A model generated the notes under the pieces. That model had not been told where the DNA came from and made no database searches. It saw only the letters and a program-made list of their open reading frames with translations. The position numbers were made by a program, and so were the translations under genes. This document shows, piece by piece, positions 8,731 to 15,863 of a stretch of DNA of 55,309 nt (the stretch's first letter is position 1; every line of letters begins with the position of its first letter). Source of the stretch: an uncultured Centipeda sp. (lineage in GTDB: Bacteria; Bacillota; Negativicutes; Selenomonadales; Selenomonadaceae); the NCBI GenBank assembly GCA_905372865.1, contig CAJPQT010000018.1, forward strand, positions 1 to 55,309, read 5' to 3'.

Positions 8731-9276
8731 TTACTTCTCGTGCAGCCAGATGGAGCGGATGCCGGGGCTGTGCTCGGCGCAGATGTAGAATGCGATCTGC
8801 GCTGTGTCGCCGTCGTAGAAGTAGCCGCAGACGGGCGGCGCGTTGTTGCTGCATTTGGGCTTCGGCAGGTAGCCGTATGCCTCTTCAAGATCCTCCGTCG
8901 TACTGTCCAGATGGATGCCGCGCGGCGTCTCGATGCTGCATGCGTCTTCCGTCGGCGTGTGGCTGTACTTGTTCACGTCGTCCACGCCGAGATGCACGCT
9001 GATGACGTGCCAGCCCCTGTCCGAACTGCGGTACGTCACATGGAGCGACGCACCATAGTCAATGGCGTGTATGCCGACATCCTCGCCGTTCCACACCTCC
9101 ACACCGTCTGCGACACGATTGCCCCTGCCGTAGAGTTCCTCCACATCGGCACGCGTATCGCCGATGCGGATGCCGCCGAGTGTGAACTCCTCATCCGGAA
9201 GATTGGCTGCCGCACACAGCTGCGCGGGGATGAGCAGGATGCACAGGAGCAGGGCGTACAGTATTTTTTTCATCAT
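8731..9276 (-). CDS. Secreted hypothetical protein, 181 aa
   Basis: The protein starts MMKKILYALLLCILLIPAQ, a clear signal peptide ending near CAAA. The mature part has LGGIRIGDTRADVEELYG near its start and again TPRGIHLDSTTEDLEEAYG at about 117-135. This is a duplicated element resembling the short repeats of some periplasmic small-protein families. Its promoter (-10 TAAGAT at 9333-9338) sits 21 bp from the 7-2-7 dyad at 9360-9379, which makes it part of the putative regulon. I do not recognise a function. Confidence 0.75.
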   Translation of the reverse strand: MMKKILYALLLCILLIPAQLCAAANLPDEEFTLGGIRIGDTRADVEELYGRGNRVADGVEVWNGEDVGIHAIDYGASLHVTYRSSDRGWHVISVHLGVDDVNKYSHTPTEDACSIETPRGIHLDSTTEDLEEAYGYLPKPKCSNNAPPVCGYFYDGDTAQIAFYICAEHSPGIRSIWLHEK

Positions 9277-9332
9277 GGCCTCCTTCGTTCGGTGATTCCT
9301 ATAGATAAAAATGTGAGAATTCGATTGATTTC

Positions 9333-9379
9333 ATCTTAGCATAAAGAGAAACGCTTGTGACCTGTCATAAATGACAGGT
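9333..9379 (-). promoter_or_regulatory. Promoter with perfect 7-2-7 palindrome for the 181-aa secreted protein
   Basis: The dyad at 9360-9379 has arms ACCTGTCAT and ATGACAGGT around a 2-bp centre. It is followed on the minus strand after 21 bp by the -10 box TAAGAT (9333-9338). It is the most symmetric of the four copies and faces away from its neighbour at 9401. Confidence 0.7.
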
Positions 9380-9400
9380 TTTTGAAAAAAATTTTGCGCG

Positions 9401-9447
9401 ACCTGTTATTTATAACAGTACGATTCTCTATCATTCTCGGATATAAT
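9401..9447 (+). promoter_or_regulatory. Promoter with 7-2-7 palindrome for the 121-aa secreted protein
   Basis: The dyad CTGTTAT-TT-ATAACAG (20-mer 9401-9420) is followed after 21 bp by a consensus TATAAT (9442-9447). It forms a divergent pair with the dyad at 9360, so one regulator could drive both genes. Confidence 0.7.
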
Positions 9448-9516
9448 AAGAGAAATGAACTGCGCAGTTTCATTTTCCGAGCTATCTGTGTTGATGTGAA
9501 AAGGAGATGATGTACG

Positions 9517-9882
9517 ATGAAACGGGCAGCAAAGGTGATGGCGCTGGTCTTTACGCTGATGCTGGCAATGTCCTCTATGACATTTGCCATGTGGAGCGGA
9601 ACGATCAGCCAGAGCGACTTCCAAAACCATGTGAAGGCGGGCAAGTTCGCGATCTTCGTCAAGGATGGCAGCTCGATCAAGATGTACGAGCCGAGCTCGC
9701 CGTCCTCTGCGGTCAGCGAGTTCAAGAGTGCGCTGCCGAGCGGCAGGCACACGGTCTACACGGGCAACATCGCTGTGCGGGACTACCTCGAGGAGTACGG
9801 CTACTACGACTACTACCATCAGGGTGTGGACATCGGTGGAGGAGCGCGTGCCTACGAGTTTACCGCGTGGGAGAAGATGTGA
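9517..9882 (+). CDS. Small secreted protein, 121 aa
   Basis: The signal peptide MKRAAKVMALVFTLMLAM ends near TFA. The mature part is about 95 residues with GTISQSDFQNHVKAGKFAIF and a tyrosine-rich stretch EEYGYYDYYH. GGAGATG lies upstream of the start. The gene has its own dyad-controlled promoter at 9401-9447 and its own terminator, so it is a single-gene unit. I know no function; the regulatory link suggests an envelope response. Confidence 0.75.
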   Translation: MKRAAKVMALVFTLMLAMSSMTFAMWSGTISQSDFQNHVKAGKFAIFVKDGSSIKMYEPSSPSSAVSEFKSALPSGRHTVYTGNIAVRDYLEEYGYYDYYHQGVDIGGGARAYEFTAWEKM

Positions 9883-9910
9883 GTAAAGCCGTAAGTATGC
9901 GAGCGTAACG

Positions 9911-9954
9911 CGGGGCTGTACGTCGAAGCTGAAACGTTTCGACGTGCAGCCCCG
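9911..9954 (+). terminator. Intrinsic-type hairpin after the 121-aa secreted protein
   Basis: Arms CGGGGCTGTACGTCGAA (9911-9927) and its near-perfect complement (9938-9954) differ by one wobble position, with a 10-nt loop. The T-run after it is short (GTCTTG). Confidence 0.7.
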
Positions 9955-10076
9955 TCTTGATGCGGCGCGGCATGGGGCGAAAATTTTTGAAAAATGCACG
10001 ATGCCAAGCAGGAATACAATAAGGGGATAACGAAGCTCTACCAATCATAAATTTGCTTTGATAAGGGGGGGATGAG

Positions 10077-11615
10077 ATGAAGAAGCTGCTGCTTTTGTGT
10101 ATGGCGTTTGCACTGCTGGCACTTGCGGACGGCTGCGGCGGGGAACGTGCCGATGAGGCGCACGGGGCACAGCTCGTCTATGCCACAAAGGACTACGAGG
10201 AGATCAATGTACTGGTGGATGAGTACGCCGAGATCGGGCTGCTGCTGTTCGACGGGCTGATGCGCCGCGACGAGAACGATGCCATCGTCCCCGCGCTCGC
10301 CGCGTCGGTGGAGTACGATCCCGAGACCTACACCTATGTATTTCACCTGCGCGAGGGCGTGCACTGGCATGATGGGAAACCGTTGCGGGCGGCGGACGTG
10401 AAGTTCACCATCGAGGCGATTAAGAATCCGCTCGTCGACTCCCTCCATGCACCGAACTTCGAAGAGGTGCGCGAGATCACGGAGGTCGACGATCGGACGG
10501 TGCGCATCCGCCTGTCCGCACCGAACGCGGCATTCCTCGACTATATGATGCAGCCGATCTTGCCGGCCCATCTCCTTGCGGGACAGGACCTCACAACGAC
10601 GGGATTCTTTCGCAGCCCCGTCGGAACGGGCCCCTTTCGCATAGAGAGCTGGGAGGCGGGTAAGGAGATCGTTCTCGTAAAGAATGAGGACTACTATCGC
10701 GGCGCACCGAAGATCGATCGCTTTGTCGTCAAGATCGTGGCGGACGATGCCGCCGAGGCAAAGGCGCTTGTCGACGGGACGGCGGATCTGGCGCGGCTGT
10801 CACCACGGGCAGCGGCACCCTTTGAGGGGAAGGACGGCTACCGCTTCTACGCGATGAAGACCGCGAACTTCGGCTCGATTCTGATTAACTGCGCCCATCC
10901 CTACTGGCAGCGCAACCGCGATCTGCTGCCTGCCATCGCCTACGCCGTTGATCGTGCGGCAGTCATCCATGAGGCGCTGCTCGGGCATGGGATTCCCGCA
11001 TACAGCCCCCTGCAGCGCAGTCCGTTCAACAATCCGAACGTAGAGCACTATGACTATGATCCTGCGAAGGCGCAGGAGATTCTCGAGGCGGCGGGCTGCA
11101 GGAAGGGGGCCGACGGCTACTACACACGCGGCGGAGAGGAAGTCGGATTCGTTCTCACAGTGAAGAATGACAAGCGCAATCGCATTGACATTGCCAACGT
11201 GGTCGCAGCGCAGATGCGCGCGGTCGGGATTCACTGCACCGTGGAGACCCCCGCAAAGGTCGACTGGGACGGGCAGATGGCATACCTCAGCGGCGTGGGG
11301 AACGAGATCGACCCGGATGCACATACCTATAAGGTGTTCTCGACCAATGGGCGGGGGAATGACGGCCACTACTCGAACCCTCGTGTGGACGAATACTTGC
11401 TTGCCGCCCGCCGCGCAACCGACACCGCCGAGCGGATGCGTCTCTACGGGCTCTTTCAGGAAGAGGTGGCGAGAGACCTTCCCTATATCTACATCTGCTA
11501 CCTCGACTTCATCTACGTGACGAACACACGCGTCCATGGCATCACACCGAACCGCATGCTCGGCTACAACGGCGTCGGCTTTTTCTGGAACGTCAACGAG
11601 TGGACGGTGGAGTAG
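10077..11615 (+). CDS. Peptide/nickel-type ABC transporter substrate-binding lipoprotein (SBP_bac_5)
   Basis: This 512-aa protein belongs to the extracellular solute-binding family 5 (OppA/DppA/NikA). It has a lipoprotein signal with Cys in LADGCGG. The family signature is visible: DGLMRRDENDAIVPALAASV, FHLREGVHWHDGKPLRAADV and SPVGTGPFRIESWEAG. It should capture peptides, metals or similar ligands outside the cytoplasmic membrane. No permease or ATPase genes are next to it, so it must serve a transporter encoded elsewhere. The start is preceded by GGGGGGATG. TACAAT at 10015-10020 may be its -10 box, with no good -35. Confidence 0.92.
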   Translation: MKKLLLLCMAFALLALADGCGGERADEAHGAQLVYATKDYEEINVLVDEYAEIGLLLFDGLMRRDENDAIVPALAASVEYDPETYTYVFHLREGVHWHDGKPLRAADVKFTIEAIKNPLVDSLHAPNFEEVREITEVDDRTVRIRLSAPNAAFLDYMMQPILPAHLLAGQDLTTTGFFRSPVGTGPFRIESWEAGKEIVLVKNEDYYRGAPKIDRFVVKIVADDAAEAKALVDGTADLARLSPRAAAPFEGKDGYRFYAMKTANFGSILINCAHPYWQRNRDLLPAIAYAVDRAAVIHEALLGHGIPAYSPLQRSPFNNPNVEHYDYDPAKAQEILEAAGCRKGADGYYTRGGEEVGFVLTVKNDKRNRIDIANVVAAQMRAVGIHCTVETPAKVDWDGQMAYLSGVGNEIDPDAHTYKVFSTNGRGNDGHYSNPRVDEYLLAARRATDTAERMRLYGLFQEEVARDLPYIYICYLDFIYVTNTRVHGITPNRMLGYNGVGFFWNVNEWTVE

Positions 11616-11647
11616 AACGTACTCCATGTCAAACAATAGGAGTGATG

Positions 11648-12259
11648 ATGTTGAAGCCGAACGCATCGAAGAATGAGATTGTCTATTTCGTGGGTGATAT
11701 TACGACGCTCGCCGCAGATGCCATCGTAAATGCGGCGAATCGGAGCCTCCTCGGCGGCGGTGGCGTTGACGGAGCGATTCATCGGGCGGCGGGCAGAGAA
11801 CTCCTCACGGAATGCCGTACGCTCGGCGGCTGCGCCACGGGCGCGGCAAAGATTACAAAGGGATATCGTCTGCCCGCGCGCTATGTGATTCATACGGTCG
11901 GTCCCGTCTACAGCGGCAGCGCATCCGATGCGGAGCTCCTGCGCTCCTGCTATTGGAACTCCCTTGACCTCGCACGGGCACACGGGCTGCATACGATCGC
12001 GTTCCCTGCGATCTCGACCGGTGTCTACGGCTACCCGAAGGAGGCGGCGGCAGAGATCGCACTTATGACGATTCGGGAGTGGTTTGACGCGCACCCCGAT
12101 GCGGGCATGTGCGTGACCATCGTGAGTTTTAGCGCACAGGATGATGCGGTCTATCAGAACCTACAGAGGGAGCTCCGGCAAGACATGCAGGGCGAAATGA
12201 GACGAGGGAATACGAATGAATTTGATATGGTCACAACTGACATAATCTGCAAGTTGTAA
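11648..12259 (+). CDS. Macrodomain protein (O-acetyl-ADP-ribose deacetylase type)
   Basis: This is a macrodomain protein of about 203 aa. It has GDITTLAADAIVNAANRSLLGGGG (split here as GDITTLAADAIV and NAANRSLL), GVDGAIHRAAG, and the phosphate-loop motif ISTGVYGYP. These are the ADP-ribose-binding motifs of the MacroD/YmdB class, which removes ADP-ribose or O-acetyl-ADP-ribose groups. The ATG at 11648 has AGGAG 5 bp upstream; an ATG one codon earlier is possible. The last 25 residues after the domain look unstructured. It sits directly before the BREX region but has no visible link to it. Confidence 0.9.
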   Translation: MLKPNASKNEIVYFVGDITTLAADAIVNAANRSLLGGGGVDGAIHRAAGRELLTECRTLGGCATGAAKITKGYRLPARYVIHTVGPVYSGSASDAELLRSCYWNSLDLARAHGLHTIAFPAISTGVYGYPKEAAAEIALMTIREWFDAHPDAGMCVTIVSFSAQDDAVYQNLQRELRQDMQGEMRRGNTNEFDMVTTDIICKL

Positions 12260-12324
12260 AATATGCTGATACTTATGAAAAGAAAATAGCCTAATGATCG
12301 AGTCGGTTAAAGGTGTTGTGCATC

Positions 12325-12363
12325 AAAAAGGCTGTCACACGTTGATGCGAGTGCAACAGCCTT
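12325..12363 (-). terminator. Intrinsic terminator of the tRNA-like RNA unit
   Basis: Arms AAGGCTGT (12328-12335) and ACAGCCTT (12356-12363), extended by CAC/GTG inside, are followed on the minus strand by five Us. It lies 60 bp past the CCA end of the tRNA-like element, so it should end that transcript. Confidence 0.8.
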
Positions 12364-12424
12364 CGGTTATGGTTCTCTAGAGAGGCATGTATAAACCATC
12401 CGATTGACGGATGATGTGATTATC

Positions 12425-12546
12425 TGGCGGGGTCACAAGGACTCGAACCTTGCCATAGCGCGTTGCTATTTTGAAAAGTGCAGTCTCTCTCGACGATTGC
12501 TCCCATTATTGGCATTAACCCCGCAATGCGCTATCATACCCCGCCA
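12425..12546 (-). ncRNA. tRNA-like structured RNA with T-arm and CCA end, divergent from the BREX operon
   Basis: The 3' end has a canonical T-arm (CAAGG-TTCGAGT-CCTTG, 12452-12436) followed by TGACCCC, G and CCA. A 5' strand GGGGTTA (12522-12516) can pair with TGACCCC, giving a 98-nt tRNA-sized unit. I cannot find a normal D-arm or anticodon stem. A loop TTTCAAA, which would hold a UCA anticodon, is flanked by poorly paired strands. Two other helices compete: a perfect 9-bp outer stem (12538-12546 with 12425-12433) and a 12-bp helix with one mismatch (12523-12534 with 12455-12466). It could be a tRNA-like regulatory RNA, a divergent suppressor or selenocysteine-type tRNA, or a relic. Confidence 0.5.
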
Positions 12547-12565
12547 ATAAAGTATAAGCCGTCAT
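12515..12565 (-). CDS. Possible 16-codon ORF overlapping the tRNA-like RNA
   Basis: An ATG at 12565 with a perfect GGAGG 7 bp upstream encodes MTAYTLLAGYDSALRG. It stops with TAA inside the 5' acceptor strand of the tRNA-like element. Upstream in the same frame the reading continues as a hydrophobic two-helix sequence (MFVLIGGFLMTAYTLL and before it SSIASLLTTLVIQVY) but without a usable ATG or GTG start. This could be a leader peptide, a small toxic membrane peptide or the tail of a decayed gene. It is weak evidence for a real protein. Confidence 0.3.
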   Translation of the reverse strand: MTAYTLLAGYDSALRG

Positions 12566-12706
12566 AAGAAATCCTCCGATCAGAACAAACATCTTCTTGA
12601 GCCTTGTTTTACAAGCAGGATAAACCTGAATGACCAAGGTGGTTAGCAATGACGCGATGGAGCTGAAATTCCCAAGATCCGCTACACTTAAAAATACTTT
12701 TTTATT

Positions 12707-12735
12707 ATTATATCATATAAAAGACAAAAAGTCAA
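12707..12735 (-). promoter_or_regulatory. Strong sigma-70-type promoter of the tRNA-like RNA unit
   Basis: On the minus strand TTGACT (12735-12730), a 17-bp spacer and TATAAT (12712-12707) form a near-consensus promoter. The transcript would run about 340-370 nt to the terminator near 12325. Confidence 0.8.
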
Positions 12736-12740
12736 TAGAC

Positions 12741-12768
12741 TTGCAAGAATGACTGATTGTGGTAAAAT
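12741..12768 (+). promoter_or_regulatory. Probable promoter of the BREX-like operon
   Basis: TTGCAA (12741-12746), 16 bp and TAAAAT (12763-12768) lie 35 bp before the first gene and back to back with the RNA promoter. The intergenic stretch 12260-12802 therefore holds a divergent promoter pair plus the tRNA-like RNA unit and its terminator. Confidence 0.5.
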
Positions 12769-12802
12769 ACATTTAGCATAAATTAGGAAGGTGAGTAAAG
12801 GC

Positions 12803-14224
12803 ATGGGCATTTTTGCGGGGAATGATTTCTTGCGAGATGCGCTGCTGCAGCTCCTTCGTCGTCATTTTTCCAATGGATATCGGCTCAATTCGCCGATTGC
12901 AATGCGGCAGCTGCGTGAGCGATGGCGGGAAGATCATGGTGGTGAGGAGCTGCTGGCATCGGATCATGCTGTGCGTGCACAGATTGCTGCGTTCACCATA
13001 CAGGACGGGCAGATGGCATTTCTGATTCCTCGCGATGTCTTGGACTGGCTGCAGTTTATTGTTACGACTTATCTCGGAAAGTCGCAGGTCATCTTCTATG
13101 AGGCTTTTTTTGCACGCCATCAAAAGAAGCTGAGCGATGCGCATATATTTAGCGAATCCATCTTGATCGCCGTCCTACGGCAATTATTTCCAGACCTGCA
13201 TTATGAGAAAATGTACTTTGGGAAGCGGGATGGTACTCTTTTTGATGTAATTACAGACGACATAATAGCGATCTGGGGCGATAAGGTACTGTGGACGTAT
13301 GAGGAACTGGCGGATCGGCTCTATATTCCCTATGACAAAATCAAGCAAACATTGGGGGCACGCGGTGAGTTCCTGTGGGTATCGAACGAGACGTATACGC
13401 ATGTTTCGCGTGTTGCAATCCGTGATGAGGTGAAGGTTCGGCTGCGCGAAAAGGCTCAAGAGCTTTCGGAGCAGCAGCCGTTCTGGAGCATCAAGGAACT
13501 GCCCATCGATGATGTTCTCGCCGAGAACTATGAACTCGAGACGGAGAGTTGCTCCGCGATTTATGATGCGATTTATGCGATCTGTCTGGCGGATCATTAC
13601 GATAAAAAGGGTGTCACCGTAACGCAAAAAGGGCATTCATCAGCGGCGGAGGGGCGGAAAATGTCGGCGATTGACCGAATGCGTGCGTTCTGTCGCGAGC
13701 GAGATGTCTGTACGTTGTCGGAGATGAATGATTATGCGAAAAAACTTACAAAAAATAGTGTGACAGCCTTGCGTGCAGCATTGGAAATAATGGTTCGAGT
13801 TGATGCGGAGAATTTTGTATCGGATTCTTACGTGGCTTTTGATGTAGCAAGAACGGATGAAGTGCTTTCAGAAATCGTTGTTGGAGAATATCTTGTCTTA
13901 AAAGATTTTGTGTCCTTTGCACATTTTCCTGCATGCGGAAAGCAGTGGAATCGGTACTTACTTGAGAGCTATTGCAGAAGGTTTAGTCGACAATTTCGAT
14001 TTGAAGCACCGCAATTTAATAATGGTAATGTGGGAGCCGTTATTCGGAACACTGCATCACTTAGAACTTACGATGATTTGTTGGCAGATGCCGTACTTCA
14101 TGCAAATATAGACTTGGAACGCGAAACAGTTGGACAGTTTCTTTGTGATTTTGGTTATGTTGGTAAAATGCCGATTGACAGACAACTAAACGTCGTAATA
14201 GCACTAGCGAAGGTGAGGGGTTGA
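12803..14224 (+). CDS. Unrecognised first protein of the BREX-like operon, 473 aa
   Basis: I do not recognise this family. The protein starts MGIFAGNDFLRDALLQLLRRHF; the ATG at 12803 has GGTGAG 7 bp upstream. It is soluble, mixed charge and helix-rich. Residues about 150-200 (DKVLWTYEELADRLYIPYDK, then IKQTLGARGEFLWVS) look like a winged-helix element, and about 295-340 (CTLSEMNDYAKKLTKNSVTA) may be a second. It has no nuclease or ATPase motif. It sits 3 bp from the next reading frame and opens an operon of core defence genes, so it is probably a DNA-binding specificity or regulatory component. That role is inference. Confidence 0.7.
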   Translation: MGIFAGNDFLRDALLQLLRRHFSNGYRLNSPIAMRQLRERWREDHGGEELLASDHAVRAQIAAFTIQDGQMAFLIPRDVLDWLQFIVTTYLGKSQVIFYEAFFARHQKKLSDAHIFSESILIAVLRQLFPDLHYEKMYFGKRDGTLFDVITDDIIAIWGDKVLWTYEELADRLYIPYDKIKQTLGARGEFLWVSNETYTHVSRVAIRDEVKVRLREKAQELSEQQPFWSIKELPIDDVLAENYELETESCSAIYDAIYAICLADHYDKKGVTVTQKGHSSAAEGRKMSAIDRMRAFCRERDVCTLSEMNDYAKKLTKNSVTALRAALEIMVRVDAENFVSDSYVAFDVARTDEVLSEIVVGEYLVLKDFVSFAHFPACGKQWNRYLLESYCRRFSRQFRFEAPQFNNGNVGAVIRNTASLRTYDDLLADAVLHANIDLERETVGQFLCDFGYVGKMPIDRQLNVVIALAKVRG

Positions 14225-14225
14225 A

Positions 14226-15842
14226 ATTTATTCCTATACGTATGATGACGAGACGGGGGGGCTGCTGTTAAACTCCTCACCGACGAAGATGTCCAAGGAG
14301 CCTCGTCCTGTATATGCTGCCGAGTTGGATGTTTTGGGATTTGATGCGTATTGGAAGTACGCACGTCAGAATGAGTTGCCCTATCTCTGGGCAGAGGCGA
14401 ATTGCTACTACTACCGTGGGCAGATGGTTGCAAAGCTCAAGGGCGGCGATGTTTATACCGCACCGCAGATTGAGCTGATGGCGGATGAGAAAGGCGACCT
14501 GCTTCTTCCAAAAGGCGCGAAGCTCATCTGTGTGGATATTCCTCGTATGGTTGCGAAGAATCGCGAGATGCTGGAGTTGATCGAGCAGACAACGGTGAAG
14601 AAGATCGTCGCGGTTTATGAGAAGTACCGAGTGAAGCTGGATTGTTTTCATGTTGCGTTCTCGGGAGGGAAGGACAGCTGTGTCCTGCTCGATCTTGTGA
14701 AAAAGGCACTGCCGCAGGGCAGCTTTGTTGTTGTGTTCGGCGATACGGGGATGGAGTTCCCGGACACCTACGCGCTCGTCGATCAGGTAGAGGCGCAGTG
14801 CAAAGCCGAGGAGATACCGTTCTATCGGGCTGCCTCGCATTTTACCCCTGCCGAGTCATGGAATCTCTTTGGTCCTCCATCGCGTACACTTCGCTGGTGC
14901 TGCTCGGTTCATAAGAGCACACCGCAAGTGTTGAAATTAAGAGAAATTACTGGTAAGAACGACTATCGGGGGGTGGCTTTTGTTGGTGTCCGTGCACATG
15001 AAAGTGTTCGGAGATCTCACTATGAGTATCTTAGCGATGGGACGAAGGTTAAAGGGCAGATTAGTCATAATCCTATATTGGAGTGGACATCCGCAGAAAT
15101 TTGGCTATATATTTACACGCATGAAGTGCTATTCAATAATGCGTATACAAAGGGAAGTGCTAGAGTTGGCTGTATTTGCTGTCCTATGGGTGGTGGTAAA
15201 GCTAGTCATGTTGAACAAAGAAGTTATCCGGTGGAAGTTGATGCTTTCCATGAGATGATAGCAAAAAGTAATGGAAGAAAGTCTATGTCCACAGAGGGCT
15301 ATATTGCACAGGGGGGATGGAACGCCCGTAAAAATGGGCAATTTTTAACAGGGAATCAAGAAAGATATACCGAGTATACAAAGCAAGGGAACATCATCAT
15401 CGAAGTGAAAAATCCATATACATCATGGAAAGAATGGATGAAAACTTTAGGTGAACTCATTGGGGATAATGAAGATTATGAAGTGATATTTCAAGGGAAA
15501 AAATATGCCTTTTCTGTAATAGAGAGGGACAGCGGTTATAGGGTTTCTTTTTCTGAGTCACTTGCAAGACAAAATCCAGTTTTTGGAAAGACTTTTCGTC
15601 AGGTATTCCGAAAAACAACGTTTTGTGTTGCATGTAAAACGTGTCAGGCTGTTTGCAAGTATGGCTGCATAAGTTTTGACCACGGACTTCAAATAGATGG
15701 GTGTCATCACTGTTTGGAGTGCCATACAGTTGTCGCTGGATGTTATGTGTATGATTCCAGAAAAATACCTAGAGGAGAAGGAAGCGGAATGAAGACCATA
15801 AATTGCTTTAGCAATCATGCACCGAAGGAAGAGTGGCTATGA
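14226..15842 (+). CDS. brxP: BrxP-like PAPS-reductase/PP-loop protein with ferredoxin-type Cys cluster
   Basis: The PP-loop ATP pyrophosphatase motif FSGGKDS is followed by GDTGMEFPDT and RWCCSVHKS, the pattern of phosphoadenosine-phosphosulfate reductases and of DndC-like proteins in DNA phosphorothioation. The C-terminal part has CVACKTCQAVCKYGC and CHHCLEC, able to hold Fe-S clusters. The only ATG is at 14289, but homology-like sequence (YSYTYDDETGGLLLN) reads back to an ATT at 14226 directly behind the previous stop, so a non-standard, coupled start is likely. The frame ends with a UGA, after which coding continues in the same frame. The BREX type 4 assignment rests on the neighbours. Confidence 0.8.
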   Translation: MYSYTYDDETGGLLLNSSPTKMSKEPRPVYAAELDVLGFDAYWKYARQNELPYLWAEANCYYYRGQMVAKLKGGDVYTAPQIELMADEKGDLLLPKGAKLICVDIPRMVAKNREMLELIEQTTVKKIVAVYEKYRVKLDCFHVAFSGGKDSCVLLDLVKKALPQGSFVVVFGDTGMEFPDTYALVDQVEAQCKAEEIPFYRAASHFTPAESWNLFGPPSRTLRWCCSVHKSTPQVLKLREITGKNDYRGVAFVGVRAHESVRRSHYEYLSDGTKVKGQISHNPILEWTSAEIWLYIYTHEVLFNNAYTKGSARVGCICCPMGGGKASHVEQRSYPVEVDAFHEMIAKSNGRKSMSTEGYIAQGGWNARKNGQFLTGNQERYTEYTKQGNIIIEVKNPYTSWKEWMKTLGELIGDNEDYEVIFQGKKYAFSVIERDSGYRVSFSESLARQNPVFGKTFRQVFRKTTFCVACKTCQAVCKYGCISFDHGLQIDGCHHCLECHTVVAGCYVYDSRKIPRGEGSGMKTINCFSNHAPKEEWL

Positions 15843-15863
15843 GACTTCTTTTTACGTCAAGAG

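Noticed and set aside
11648..12259. Macrodomain gene as part of the BREX-like island
   Set aside because: It is separated by a terminator and a divergent RNA unit and has a housekeeping-type neighbourhood on its left.
12425..12522. Ordinary tRNA gene
   Set aside because: Acceptor and T-arm fit, but no D-arm and no 5-bp anticodon stem can be drawn.
12325..12735. tmRNA (ssrA) reading of the tRNA-like transcript
   Set aside because: The only strand able to pair with the TGACCCC 3' strand lies 98 nt upstream, and no GGGG-type 5' end occurs near the transcription start; there is no tag ORF with an Ala-Ala end.
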